A DNA stretch of 64,000 nucleotides from Prorocentrum cordatum (taxonomy: Eukaryota > Sar > Dinophyceae > Prorocentrales > Prorocentraceae), in NCBI GenBank assembly GCA_963575745.1, contig CAUYUJ010014607.1, forward strand, positions 220,001 through 284,000, given 5' to 3'. Position numbers and translations under genes: made by a program. A model generated the notes under the pieces. That model was not told where the DNA came from. It saw only the letters and a program-made list of their open reading frames with translations, and ran no database searches. Below, in pieces: positions 43,620 through 54,533 of the stretch (the first letter of the stretch is position 1; every line of letters begins with the position of its first letter).

Positions 43620-44215
43620 CCGTCCGCATCACATCCCCCACTGTTGTTCCCAGCACCACTGTCCTCACCACCACTGTCCCCACTGGTTCCACCACCGTCC
43701 CTACTGTCCCCACCAGTGCCCCCACCACTGTCGCACTGTCCCCACTGTTCCCACCACTGTTCCCACCACGGTTCCACTGTCCCCACTGTCTCCACGGACC
43801 CAACCACTGCCCGACTATCCCCACTGTCCCCACTGTCCCACTGACTCCTCCGCTGTCCCACTGAGCTGTCCCACTGTTCCCACCACTGTCCCCACTGTCC
43901 CCACCATTGTCCCCACTGTACCTCTGTCCCATTGTCCCACCGCCGTCCTCGCCACCGCCTTCACCACTGTCCCCACCACCATTGTACCCTCCACTGTCCC
44001 ACTGTTTCCACCTCATTCCCACTGTCCCCACACCACTGTCCCCACCACCACCGTCCCCCCCACTGTCCACTGTCCCCCCCGTTCCCACCATTGTCCCGAC
44101 CACTGTCCCCACCACTACCGTCCCCACCACTGTCCCACTGTCCCAGTGTCCCCACCACTGTCCCGCTGTCCCCTCACCACTGTCCCCACCAACACCCTCC
44201 CCACCACTGTCCGCA
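43620..44215 (+). repeat. CCACTGTCCC minisatellite
   Basis: About 50 units of 9-12 bp (CCACTGTCCC, CACCACTGTCC, CACTGTTCC). Thr/Val/Pro-type plus frames and Gly/Asp/Ser/Trp-type minus frames are artefacts. Confidence 0.95.
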
Positions 44216-44220
44216 CCCCC

Positions 44221-44425
44221 ACTCGGTTTTCGAGGGGGGGGGGTTCGAACCGGTAGTGACCCCCCCCGGTTTTCGAGGGGGGGGGGGGTTCGAACCGGTA
44301 GTGACCCCCCCCACCTTTTCATGATGAACTGGGGGGGGGGGGAGGGGTTCGAACCGGTAGTGACCCCCCCCCGGTTTTCTGGATGGGGGGGTGGGTTCGA
44401 ACCGGTAGTGACCCCCCCCGGTTTT
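44221..44425 (-). repeat. G/C-run cassette, right (inverted)
   Basis: Four units of G-run + TTCGAACCGGTAGTGACC + C-run + GGTTTTCGAG, the reverse complement of the units at 43463-43550. The array is thus enclosed by a ~40-bp unit repeated in inverted orientation. Confidence 0.85.
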
Positions 44426-44631
44426 CCGCCAGCAGCGGTAGAACACGCTCTTTCGGAAGTTGGGAAGGCATCCACAGCATTTAAAGCAGCACGTTCAATT
44501 TCAATGTTGATACGTAATAAGTGGAACGTCGCGTCGGGCTGAAGCACGAAAACATTAAGCATTGTGGACGCGCGCCCATACGTGGCGCAAAATAATACCG
44601 TGCGTTTGGCCCTGGATTCTTTTCGCGGCAA
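44426..44631 (-). CDS. Weak candidate exon right of CCACTGTCCC array
   Basis: The minus frame reads RTVLFCATYGRASTMLNV, FVLQPDATFHLLRINIEI and LNAVDAFPTSERACSTAA before entering the cassette. Non-repetitive with balanced composition. It reads toward the array, convergent with 43149-43344. Unrecognised. Confidence 0.25.
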
Positions 44632-44644
44632 AGCTGCGGCTGTG

Positions 44645-45360
44645 GTTCTACCTGTGCTGCTGTTGCGGCGGGTTGTGCTGGGGCGGGATGGAGGCTGTCC
44701 TGGGATTATGCTGGGGTGGGGGTTCTGCTGGGATTGTACTAGGGATTGTGCTGAGGGGCTGTACTGGCGAGTTGTACTGCGGGTTGTGCTGAGGTTGTGC
44801 TGGGGGTTTTACTGGGCTTGTGCTGAGATTCGTGTTGGCGTGTGTGCAAGTGGTTGTGCGTGGGGTCGTGCTGTGGGCTTGTGCTGAGGGGAAGTGCCTG
44901 GATTTGCGATGGAATGTACTGGGGGATGTGGTCGGGGGATGAGCCGGGGGTTGTGCCGCGGGTTGTGCCGAGGTTGTGGAGAAGGGTTGTGCTGCAGGCT
45001 ATGGGAATTATGCCGAGGTGTGTGCTGGGGGTTGCGCTTGGGGTGCTGGGGCTTCTGCTTAGGGTTGTCCTCGGGATTGGAGTGGGATGTCGTGCTGGGG
45101 ATTGTGCTGGTGGATTGTGCTGGGGCTTGCGCTACGGATTGTGCTTGAGGGTTGTGCAGGGGGTTGTGCTGAGGCGTGTGCTGGAGGGTTGCGGTGCGGG
45201 TCGTGCTTGGGGGTTGTGCTGGGGGCTGACCTCGGGATTGCGTTGAGATGTCGTAATGGGGGTTGTGCGGGGACTGCGCTGGAGGTTGCGCTGCGGGTCA
45301 TGTCGGGTGCTTTGCTGGCGGCTCTGCTGGGGACTGTGCTCGGGGGGGTTGTACTGCGTA
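44645..45360 (+). repeat. GGGTTGTGCTG tandem array
   Basis: About 50 diverged units of 11-18 bp (GGGTTGTGCTG, GGATTGTGCTGAG, GGTTGTGCCGAG). The Cys/Gly/Trp-rich plus frames are artefacts. Confidence 0.85.
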
Positions 45361-45674
45361 TTGCTTTTATGGATCGCCAGCAGGCCCGTAGCACCATCAT
45401 ATACTTAGTGGGGGCCCGGCCTTGACCTAACCCGAGGCGGAAACAGTTCTTTTGACACGCCAAGCCCCCGACGGGGCGGATGAGCCGACGCCGACGGCGA
45501 ACCTGCTCTCAACGCTCCTCGACCATGCGCATGGCGCCGACAACGTCCACAACGATTCCCTCCACACCCTTCAGAGGAACCAATCTGCCATCATACATCG
45601 CTGATCTGGCAGAACATGCATACATGCTCCATGTGATTGGGACGCCCTAGGTGAGCACAGAGGCAGCGCGCAGG

Positions 45675-45770
45675 ATGCCAAGCAGTAAAACTCGAACGGA
45701 CAGCGCCCTCGGCGGCACCGACAACGAATCCTGCTCAAAATTGGCAGGAACTGCCGTCGATCCTCTTCAT
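45675..45770 (+). repeat. Dispersed repeat DR-1, copy 2
   Basis: GATGCCAAGCAG, CGACAACGAATCCTGCTCAA AATTGGCAGGAACTGC matches the right half of DR-1 (compare CGACCACGAGTCCTGTTCAA at 61400). Confidence 0.55.
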
Positions 45771-45825
45771 CATTCTGTCCGTACCCATTTCGATCGTGCA
45801 TACAGTCGGGACGTTGACCAAAGGA

Positions 45826-45950
45826 ACCCTAAATAAGGAACGAGGCCCCTTTTTCCCATCAGCTAAAGTTCGATTTCCCATCGAAAACCTAGGAAAAACC
45901 TAAGGCAAGCTGTGAAACAATCAAGGAACACGGAGCCCCTCCCCAACGAA
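45826..45950. repeat. Dispersed repeat DR-7, copy 1
   Basis: CTAAATAAGGAACGAGGCCC and CAAGGAACACGGAGCCCC resemble 53573-53745 (GGAACGAAGCCCC, CTAAGGAACGACCGAGCCCC, GTTCCTTATTTAAG). Ends are partly inverted with respect to each other. Confidence 0.45.
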
Positions 45951-45987
45951 AAGGGTTCCTCCTTCAACACCCCGACTGTACTGTAGG

Positions 45988-46130
45988 TCGGCGCCGCGCC
46001 CAGGAGGGCAGGCAGAGGGGGCGGGTCTTCTAACAAGGCGGCGAGGCTTCTTGGAAGTCCTCCCGGCCTTCTGAGAAGCCCCCTCTGGCTTCGGAGAGGG
46101 CTCCGAAACCTTCTCAGAGGGCCAGAGGCG
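45988..46130. mobile_element. IR-2 element, partial copy d
   Basis: TCGGCGCCGCGCCCAGGAGG and GCAGAGGGGGCGGGTCTTCT match the IR-2 left end, followed by GGCCTTCTGAGAAGCCCC and CCTTCTCAGAGGGCC hairpins. The right terminus is not identifiable. Confidence 0.55.
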
Positions 46131-46364
46131 GCGAGGACGTACCGGGCACGGCCACGCAGGGGCTGTGAGGGCAGGCTGCGCTGAGGCCCGGCCCCGCCTG
46201 CTCGTCCTCGGCTGCGGCCCCCTGCTCGTCGTCCACCCTCTCATCCTTTTCTCCCTCCTTTCTCTTTCATTCCTCCCTCCCATGACGTCCCCCTCCCTCC
46301 CGTGAGCTCCATACGTTGCATTGCACCATGGAGTCCCCTGGCGCCAGAGGCCGAGGCCGCACCG

Positions 46365-46515
46365 TTGGCTCTGCCATATTTTGTTGCCATAACTTGCGCC
46401 ATCGGTTGCGCCATCAGTTCCGCTCTATATTGCGCCATCGACGGCGCCAGAAACCGCATCCGAGCTAGGGCTATAGGTTGCTCCATATGATGCGACATAG
46501 TCTACGCCAGTGGTT
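46365..46515 (+). repeat. TTGCGCCAT short tandem words
   Basis: ATTTTGTTGCCATAAC, TTGCGCCATCGG, TTGCGCCATCAG, TTGCGCCATCGA and TTGCTCCATATG recur at about 14-20 bp spacing. Periodic Cys/Ala/Ile frame is an artefact. Confidence 0.6.
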
Positions 46516-46669
46516 GCGCCGAGGACGTTTCAGCAACATGCGCTGGATCCTCCACTGGGTTTCACCCCTCGCTGCAGCCGAAACTAACACCGCCTGCGCC
46601 CTGGTTGACCCTACAAAGAAGCTAGAGCACAAGCACGGGATCCGCATGTGGAGCATCCAGAGGTCACGC

Positions 46670-46741
46670 GCTGGATACGCACGTGGCCATCCATAGAGGG
46701 GCCGAGCGCTGGAAAGACATCCAGCCACGTGTGTATCCAGC
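46670..46741. repeat. 72-bp inverted repeat
   Basis: GCTGGATACGCACGTGG and CCACGTGTGTATCCAGC form 17-bp arms with one mismatch around a 38-base interior. Possible hairpin or a very short mobile element. No second copy was found. Confidence 0.65.
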
Positions 46742-47124
46742 TCTCGCCAAGACCCGCCGCAATAGTACGCCAGGGGATGCGCCACCATTCTCGTTGCCCC
46801 ATCGGCCGTCGCAGCTTGACGACGCCTGCCTTTGCTGCTGCGTGGTGCCTGCGCCCACCGGCCGCCGACGTCTGACGCCGCCCGCTGATGGCTTCGCCGC
46901 TGGTCAGCAAGTCAGCGGAACCCGGGGTCAGCGGAATCCCGGGTCAGCCAGGGCCAAGTCGCGAACCCAGACCGGCCACGCAAGACAAGGCACGAAATGG
47001 TTGATAGCAACCACGCGCTGTCGTGGAAACGATCCGCGATAATGGGACAAATGATTATTTTCTGGGGGAATGAATGGGACCGATTATTCCGCCACCGCCA
47101 CGAAGCGGGGTTCTTCGTAGTCGT

Positions 47125-47201
47125 CACCGCCGCCTGCTCCGTCGTTGACGTCGTCGTCGTCGTCCTCGTCATCGTCGTCGTCGTTGACGTTGACGCCGTC
47201 G

Positions 47202-47287
<86 letters not shown>

Positions 47288-47322
47288 CTACTACTACTAC
47301 TACTACTACTACTGCTGCTCGT
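47125..47322. repeat. GTC array followed by ACT array
   Basis: GTCGTC and GTTGAC triplets (to about 47200), then about 35 ACT triplets (47202-47320). Poly-Tyr, poly-Leu and poly-Val frames are artefacts. Confidence 0.95.
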
Positions 47323-47424
47323 GTCACAATTACTGTTACGACAGCCGCGACGACGGGGATGAAAACAGCATCACGCGACGAAATCGTCGGCGGCGGCGCC
47401 ACCACAAGCCCCCGACCCGACAAG

Positions 47425-48115
<691 letters not shown>

Positions 48116-48261
48116 GGAGAACGGGGAACGGGCACAGTCTCGTACTACAAGCCTCCTACGAAAAGGCACATGCTTCATCTCTTCTGCAAGTAGCCCAGGG
48201 AATGAGATCACAAAGTAGAAATACCCCCCCAACAATCGGGGGCGCGTAAACATGGAATAGC

Positions 48262-48301
48262 GATCCATGGATTTGGCGCGCGGTTGCCAAATCCATGGAT
48301 C
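48262..48301. repeat. 40-bp perfect hairpin
   Basis: GATCCATGGATTTGGC and GCCAAATCCATGGATC are perfect 16-bp arms around GCGCGGTT. Each arm also contains CCATGG. G- and C-runs flank it (ACCCCCCCAACAATCGGGGG). Possible excised or minimal MITE, or a regulatory hairpin. Confidence 0.8.
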
Positions 48302-48339
48302 GGGGGAGGTGCCCTCCCCAAAGTGCGGCCGGTGCCGCC

Positions 48340-48435
48340 TCGCGTCGGCGGCGAAAATCTGCGATCTCCCATGGAAACGGGACCCGTCGCTAATCCACGC
48401 CCCCTTGATTCATGTTTGCGATCGCCTGACAATAG
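48340..48435 (+). repeat. Dispersed repeat DR-6, copy 1
   Basis: GGGACCCGTCGCTAATCCAC and CATGTTTGCGATCGCC match GAGACCCGTCGCTGACTAGTCCAC and CAAGTTTGCGCCTCC at 59110-59185. Confidence 0.55.
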
Positions 48436-48539
48436 CCCGTACGGCGAACAGTGCTGGGAAAACAATTCGGCCGCTGGCCCCCCCTAACTCAACTGCCAAG
48501 CCAAAGCTTTTGGGGGGAGAAAGGCGCTACACCATGAGA

Positions 48540-49290
48540 CACCTCTTGAGGTTAGCTCCCCAACACCGGGTCAGGGAAGTGTCGGCTACAGGTGGCTCCC
48601 CAACCCGTGTCAGCAAGAAGATCTCGGAAGGGATTGGTCGACCCTGTTAGCGCCGACCCTGGTTACGTTTACGTGAGCCCCGACCACGGCCGCCGAACAC
48701 AAAGCCGGCTGCAAGCGAATGCTTCCCCCAAACACACACATTCGGCAAGAACCGGCATCTGGAAGCCCAGCGCTCGATGAAGGCACGTGGATGGACAGCG
48801 AAAAGCACGCCGACCCCGAACCCGCAACAGCCCGCAGAGAGCGAGATCACCGTCTGGTCGTGGTGTATCCAATGCCCCGCAGATCTCCCAGCGTGCACTT
48901 CCCCACAGAACGCGAGGCCACTGGAGGAAACATACAGGCAGCGAAGAACAACCTCCTTGACGTGGTGAGATGACACCCCGACCATACTCGGTGGCTTACA
49001 CAAGCCGCCAACGAGGCTCACCATGCGGGGGAACAAACACGTGCCAATACCGCTACGAGAGCATTTTCCACATGTTTCGCGATGGCGGCCGTTACCGGCC
49101 CCGGCCGCCGCCCCCCCGCAAGAAACGTCACGACTCGCGTTCACCTCCGAGCTGTTTGGGGTTCAGACATTCCCAGACGGCGCCGGCACGGCACGTGAGG
49201 TTGGCGGCACCTCCCCCCGAGCAACGCCCGTTATCGCTGTGGATGCCACGACAATGGACGCCCTAACAGTCCTACCATTCAATTTTTAAT
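48540..49290. other. Unique sequence; short duplicated CTCCCCAAC word
   Basis: GGCTCCCCAACCCGTGTCAG and AGCTCCCCAACACCGGGTCAG are a 48-bp-spaced pair at 48555-48615. From 48640 to 49290 the sequence is non-repetitive, with open frames on both strands and no recognisable family. Confidence 0.35.
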
Positions 49291-49304
49291 GTGCTGAAGA
49301 TGTA

Positions 49305-49362
49305 GGGGAAATGTTCTAAACATGGTTGAAACATGTTTAAAACATGTTTGAGGCATGTTCCT
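49305..49362. repeat. ACATGTTT palindrome cluster
   Basis: AAACATGGTT, AAACATGTTTAAAACATGTT and GGCATGTTCC form overlapping palindromic words in an AT-rich patch. Confidence 0.6.
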
Positions 49363-49429
49363 GTCATCTGGAAATTATTTGGCAACATGCTTCCTCTCCA
49401 TTGATCGGCCTCCACAGCGTTATCGCCCA

Positions 49430-49560
49430 GGAACAAAAAAACGCTCCCTACTCCCTGGTCTCCTAAAGTGCGCTTTGACCCGAATTTCACGGAGCATCCA
49501 GCCGTGGAGACGAAGAATCTCCAGGAAGAGCATCGGCATCGGCATCATGTTCCTCCCCGG
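49430..49560. mobile_element. IR-5-like element, eroded copy D
   Basis: CTAAAGTGCGCTTTGACCCG, ATTTCACGGAGCATCCAGCC and GTGGAGACGAAGAATCTCCA follow the order of IR-5 interiors. Terminal repeats are no longer clear (GCATCGGCATCGGCATC at the right). Confidence 0.45.
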
Positions 49561-50065
49561 GCCACGCGGAAACGAACGTGCCCGCGCGCGACAGCTTGCG
49601 CGGGCAGCCTTAGCACCAGTGCTCACGCAGACGCTCAAGAGTGGGAATGGAGTTCTGCTGGCGGACGTTCACTGTTCAGCGACTCCGATGAGCGGTTTGC
49701 GCAGGGTGTGGTTTGCAACCCGCATCCTGAGGGGGCGGGCCAGGACCTCGACAGAGCTCTCCGCCCCGCGCAGTGGAGGCACGACGAGGGCAACGTGGAC
49801 CCCCCCAAGATACGACGACGCAGATCACAAACCACCCCACGACGTAAACACACCTTTTGTAGTGGCCGAGTTGTCTCCGTAGCGCCGTGGATGCCCCCAC
49901 TGCCTCCCGTGGCGCAGGCTCCAACGAAAATGGACAGGGAGAGGGAAGGCGGGAGGGCGGCGGGAAGCCAGCATCGGCCGCCTCGCGCTGGGCTTCCTCG
50001 AAGCGCTCGTTCTCGCTCTTGTACGCCTGGGCATGGAAAAAGAAATGCTACGTAAAAAAGACACT

Positions 50066-50204
50066 GTTGGAACTCCACGCGGATTTCCTGGATCCGCACT
50101 TGGCCCCCCATCCCTCGCGGACGGAGCGCGCCACGGACGGGGCAGGAGGCACCGCCAGGGGGGCCCAGCGCCGATCCCAGAAATCCGCGCGGAGCTCGCA
50201 CAAC
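50066..50204. mobile_element. IR-4 MITE-like element, copy 2
   Basis: The left end GTTGGAACTCCACGCGGATT pairs with the right end AATCCGCGCGGAGCTCGCAC + AAC; inverted arms are about 35 bp. The centre is GC-rich (GGAGGCACCGCCAGGGG). Same family as 5252-5375. Confidence 0.75.
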
Positions 50205-50429
50205 TTATGATTGTGTAGACTGTCTTCGATTCGGCTAAAAAACCACGTTAAAGTTGGCAAAACCGTGCGCGTGTGCCATAATATGATTCTCTATAGTCTT
50301 CAGGTTTTCCGCGGCCATCATGCTGCGATCGAACAGGACATCTTCGCCGCAGCTTGCACTGCTATAAAAGGATACCATTCAATAGCATATTGCAGATATT
50401 CTGTTTGTAGCAGATTACACTGTGTCGCG

Positions 50430-50595
50430 GCTTACATGAAGAACTCCTCGTTGTGGCGGTTTGCGAGTTTCTACTTTCTGGCGGATTGCGAAAGGATTTG
50501 TTGTAGCGGATTGCGAACGAATCCCTTGTGTGGCGGATTACTAAGAAAGATTCCTGTTGTGGCGGAGTAAAGAAGAGTTCCCGTTGTGTGCGTTC
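50430..50595 (+). repeat. TTGTGGCGGATTGCGAA repeat, plus orientation
   Basis: Five units of about 30-35 bp: TTGTGGCGGTTTGCGAG, CTGGCGGATTGCGAAAGG, TGTAGCGGATTGCGAACG, TGTGGCGGATTACTAAG and TGTGGCGGAGTAAAG. They are inverted relative to the much longer array at 51060-52430. Confidence 0.75.
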
Positions 50596-50599
50596 CTGG

Positions 50600-51055
50600 T
50601 AGTGAGCGTGGGAGCAAACGGCAAAAAGATTACAGTGAACGTGGTGACAAATGCAGGTGCCCATTCCTAAATGCTTTGGAGCAAACATGTCAACACACCA
50701 CTTTCTTGCACATGGTCGCCAACACCACTCAAACAACAAACAACATATGTTCTGGTTCGTGGATGCCACGACCCTGGGAAATCACAGTGCGTTCCAAGAG
50801 CGGCATCGGACAATGTTGTTTTTTGTTCACATGGTGTTGGACTCCAGGTGCAAGGACGTGATGCTTTATTCATATGTATGTACATGTGTGTATGGTTTTG
50901 GCATCAATATGCAATGTCATACAGTTAATGTATGTTTGCTTGGCTCAGGGTGCGTTGTCCAAAACGTTGTGTGGGGAATAACTGGGAATCCGAAATCGTG
51001 GCATGTCCATGTTTGTTGTGTTGTCCTGCTGTCACTTCGTTCACCACCAGGGATG
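50600..51055. other. Spacer between opposed ~30-bp arrays
   Basis: Mostly unique, AT-richer sequence. CACATGGTCGCCAACACCA and CACATGGTGTTGGACTCCA form loosely similar words. Short frames on both strands are unrecognised. Confidence 0.35.
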
Positions 51056-51059
51056 CCCA

Positions 51060-52430
51060 GCAAGGAAATCGATTTGTCATCCGCCACAAGATGGATCCTT
51101 CTGCAATCCGACATTCAAGAAAACCTTCTGTAATCCGCCATACAAGAAATACCTTTGACATCTGCAACGAAAAACGTTGCATTCTGCCACGTGAAGAATC
51201 CATGTTCAACCGGCCACAAAATAATTCTTTTGCAAACCGACACAAAAGCAATCATTTTGCAAACGGCTTCGACAATAATCAATTTGTAATCTGCCACACG
51301 AAGAAATAACTCACAATTAACAAAACTAGGCATAAGAATTCAGCCGTGTTGGGCCAAGCAAATCCTTGTGCAATCTGCCACTGATGGAATCTCTGTGTAA
51401 CCCGCCACAGGGAAAAAAACAAATTCTTTAGTCAAGCGCCACCCGTCACAGAAAGAACTTAGATTGCAACCCGCCGAAAAAAAAGCCTTGCTGTAAGCCA
51501 AACCAAATAATAAGTGCACAACCGGCCACAGAAGGAAATAACTTGGTTTGCAATCGTATTTAGGCAAAAATCGATCAACACTCGGCCAAGAAAGGCATCA
51601 AATCGTAAGCTGCCGCGGAAGAACCATGTGGAGACAACCACAAAACAATCAGTTCAGAGAATCCGTTCGTACCTCCACCTGAAGAATAATCATATTATGA
51701 GGCCGCCACAGAAAAAAGCCGTTGTATGGTAGTCACCCAACGAATTCTGTGGAATGGTCGCATAACGCACTACATGATCACCGGCGACAGAAAGAGCATA
51801 TTGGTAAGCTAGAACAGGAGAAAAAGACTGATGTGCAAACCGCTTCGACGGAAACCGGTTGTGATTTGCCATTCAGAAAGAAAAACAACATGTATCTGCC
51901 TTACAAAGCAAAGTGTAATCCGCAACACCAAGGATTATGGATTCGGCCACGAACAGGACAAACATACACTAAAGGAAATACTATTCAAATGTATATACGC
52001 CAACACAAAAAATCACACTGCAATACGTCAAAGGATGAATCAAGTCGTAGGGCCGCCGCAGAAGGAATACATGTGTGACGCTGCCACTGAAGGAATCGAT
52101 GTGGGATTTGTCCAGAAGAGACATCATTGTGTGAGGCCGCCACAGTTTATGCTGTTTGTGGACCACCACATAAGGAACTTCTTCGTAGAACTGCCACACG
52201 AGGGAGCTACCTGCAAACAAACATAACCTTACAGGAACGTCGTCTCACAAGGAATCCTAAACAAGGTCGCCGCACAAAGAAATCAGATTGCAACCCGCCG
52301 CAAGCAAAGACTCACCTGCAACGCCGACGTAGGAATCATGTAGTTTCTGACGCACCATCCAGTAACAGGAGATCCTGTTGCTTTCTGCGGCGAAGGAATC
52401 ACCACCCCCTGTAGAAAGAACCCTTGGATA
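51060..52430 (-). repeat. ~30-bp degenerate repeat array, inverted
   Basis: About 40 units with AATCCGCCACAAG, AATCCGCCATACAAG, AACCGGCCACAAAA, TCTGCCACACGAAG and GCCGCCACAGAAG, spaced roughly 28-42 bp and separated by AT-rich TCCTTTTGCA-like words. It is the reverse orientation of the 50430-50595 units. The periodic frames contain stops and are not supported as protein. Confidence 0.75.
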
Positions 52431-52439
52431 CGTAGATTG

Positions 52440-53062
52440 CAATGCTGTGAAAACACTGCAGATCAACACTGCAGATCACCACTACCTTTCAAACACAGAC
52501 GCCCGAAGAAACGAGTAGAGAAACAGAAGTGGTACACATACGATTTTCCCAACTCTCCCCCCACCGCGTTCTGTTCTCATCCCGGTTTCAACCTCACTGC
52601 ACGCTTGCGATGCATGCTCGTCTCGGACGAGCGATCCTTACTGGTCGCCTCCTCGTCCCTCGGCGTAGGTCTCACCAACACACTCGCTGGCACGCCTGAA
52701 TTTAGAGGAGCAACGGACATTCCGGGCCCCAACCCCCACATGGCCCCCTGGGGCGGGGTATAGTTGTTCGGCCTCTTTTGCGCGACATCCTCGCAATCGG
52801 GAGCCGAAGCTATCTTGACCCAGTTCCAGAGCGGGGATGCGGGGGCCAAGCGGGGCTGGAGACAAGCTTGAAATACAGTCGGACTTGATTGGAGAGGGTA
52901 CGCGAGAGGACACAAGACCCTTGCGAGGGCTACATTGCCACAGGAATGTAGGAAGCATGGGTCGCGAGACACAGGACACGAGGGTACCCTTGACCTGGCA
53001 GGGTCGACCTACTAATCAGGGCCGGCTGTAGGAATGGAAAGTCCATAAAAATATCCGAAAGC
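52440..53062. other. Unique sequence, no gene recognised
   Basis: AACACTGCAGATCA is duplicated at 52452-52480. The rest is non-repetitive. Overlapping frames on both strands (52570-52980) have no recognisable domain. Confidence 0.35.
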
Positions 53063-53125
53063 TACTGCTGTCCAAAACCCACAACGGCCGCTGTTGGGCA
53101 TATGCCCTTCTGTCTCAAGCGGCCA
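53063..53125 (+). repeat. Dispersed repeat DR-1, partial copy 3
   Basis: CTGCTGTCCAAAACCCACAA and GCCGCTGTTGGGCATATGCC match the left half of DR-1 copy 1 at 2441. Confidence 0.55.
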
Positions 53126-53165
53126 GCGCCTGCGGCGAGACAAACCACCGAATCCTGTTCACAGT

Positions 53166-53385
53166 GGGCTGGGAGACGTAAGACTCGAGTCTTGGGCGCT
53201 CGAAATCGCCTGACGAGCCTGTCAGAAGAACGGCCGAACGCAGCCTAACCTTCGGCGCGAACTCCCGCTGCAAACGTCTCGCGAGAACTGGACCGCCAGA
53301 GTCCATGCCAGGAGCGTCGGACAGCGGCGGCAGGCCCGAGCTCTGGCAGACTTGGGTGTTCCGCTTCCCCGGCATGGGCAGGAGC
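53166..53385 (+). repeat. Dispersed repeat DR-5, copy 1
   Basis: GGGAGACGTAAGACTCGAGTC, GCCTGACGAGCCTGTCAGAA, TTCGGCGCGAACTCCCGCTG CAAACG and CTTGGGTGTTCCGCTTCCCC line up with 56055-56245 (GGGAGACGGGTTCGAGGGAC, GCCTGACAGGGCCGTCAGGA, TTGGGCGACCTCCCGCAGCA). No terminal inverted repeat found. Confidence 0.55.
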
Positions 53386-53572
53386 TGCAATGGCTGGGGG
53401 GAAAGAACAGTGTCAATGACACCCTGCCGTCGGCAGCCCGTCAGCGAGCCGGCGGGCCCGGCGTTCTCCGACAGCAGCACGCCGACGGGTTCCCCAAGAC
53501 GGCGTGTCCCTCGTGCTGCTGTTTCCCACCCGACGAATTGAGGCTGCCAAGCTTTGCAGTCATCGGCCTGAC

Positions 53573-53745
53573 CTCAGGAACGATAAATGGGGAACGAAGC
53601 CCCTTTTTATCCCAAGGAATAACGCATAAGGAACGATAAGTAACAAATAACGCATAAGGAACTGTAAACAACGCATGCAAACCTAAGGAACGACCGAGCC
53701 CCTTTTGAAAAGTAAGTGTTCCTTATTTAAGCCGCTCGCGTTAAG
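53573..53745. repeat. Dispersed repeat DR-7, copy 2
   Basis: GGAACGATAAATGGGGAACG, AATAACGCATAAGGAACGAT, AATAACGCATAAGGAACTGT and GTTCCTTATTTAAGCC. Contains a short internal tandem AACGCATAAGGAAC and relates to 45826-45950. Confidence 0.5.
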
Positions 53746-53873
53746 CAGGGACTTCCGACCCGCCTCGCACACCCTCCCTGCCGCGGCCGCCAGGCCTGCA
53801 GAGCGACGGTGCTCCACGGGGACCCCGCCTCGTGCCATCGACGAATGACAAGCATGCCGCGGCCGCCAGGCCC

Positions 53874-54041
53874 TACACCCTAGGCGATGCTTAAGAAAAC
53901 TAAGTTTTCGGCCAGAGTCTCGATTATTCTTAATGTTTCAATGTAAATCCTAAGATTTTACTAGAAATTCTGGGTTATTATTCAAATTCTGAGACTCTGA
54001 ATTTCTTAACCCATGATGTCTTAAGCATTTCGCAGGGTGTA
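53874..54041. mobile_element. IR-9 MITE-like element
   Basis: 168 bp with ends TACACCCTAGGCGATGCTTA and TAAGCATTTCGCAGGGTGTA; the pairing continues through CTTAAGA and the inner pair CAGAGTCTCGA / TCTGAGACTCTGA. The interior is AT-rich against GC-rich flanks carrying GCCGCGGC on both sides (53856, 54044). Single copy here; no coding capacity. Confidence 0.75.
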
Positions 54042-54401
54042 CGTGCCGCGGCGCTCGCTGGGTTATCCCGCCTCGCGTTCCCGCTGGAAGCAAACCAGCT
54101 GCTCCCCGAGGTTGGCCATGCCCCCACTCGTCCTGCCCCGAGTTCGGCCATGCAGACACTGGCGGCGCGCACAAGGGAGTAGGGTCAGGGTGGGGGGCTT
54201 CTTAGAAGGAGGCTGCTTCTTAGACGGCGCCCGCCTTACATCTACAGACAAGGCCAGCGCCTTTCAAGAAGCAGGGGTGCTTCAAAGAAGCTTTCCCCCC
54301 TCCCCCTGCCCCCCTCTGCGCATGGCCAAGACCAACTGCTCCCCGAGGTTGGCCATGTCCCCACTCGTCCTGTCCCGAGAACGGGGGCACCCAAAAGGTT
54401 C

Positions 54402-54533
54402 CGATACCGCTGCTCCCCGGACCTTTCCAGGGGTGCGTTCTGACCAGGATTTCGCAGCGAATCCAGCGGTGGCGACGAGGGCCTCCCAGGAGTCCCCCAA
54501 AAGGGGAAAACGGGCGAAGGGTAGCGGTATGGG
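54402..54533. mobile_element. IR-5 MITE-like element, copy C
   Basis: Ends CGATACCGCTGCTCCCC and GGGTAGCGGTATGGG. Interior CCTTTCCAGGGGTGCGTTCT, GACC, TTTCGCAGCG and GTGGCGACGAGGGCCTCCCA. It adjoins the IR-3 copy 2 region. Confidence 0.75.

Noticed and set aside
20660-44400. GGTTCGAACC words as tRNA T-loops or B boxes
   Set aside because: They sit between G- and C-runs without acceptor, D or anticodon arms at tRNA distances; no cloverleaf can be drawn.
48647-49290. Overlapping 60-165 codon frames on both strands
   Set aside because: Composition is balanced but both strands are open and no family is recognisable; insufficient to call a gene.
50430-52430. Spaced ~30-bp repeats as a CRISPR array
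   Set aside because: Repeat cores are degenerate and occur in both orientations; spacing is irregular and no cas-like frame exists.
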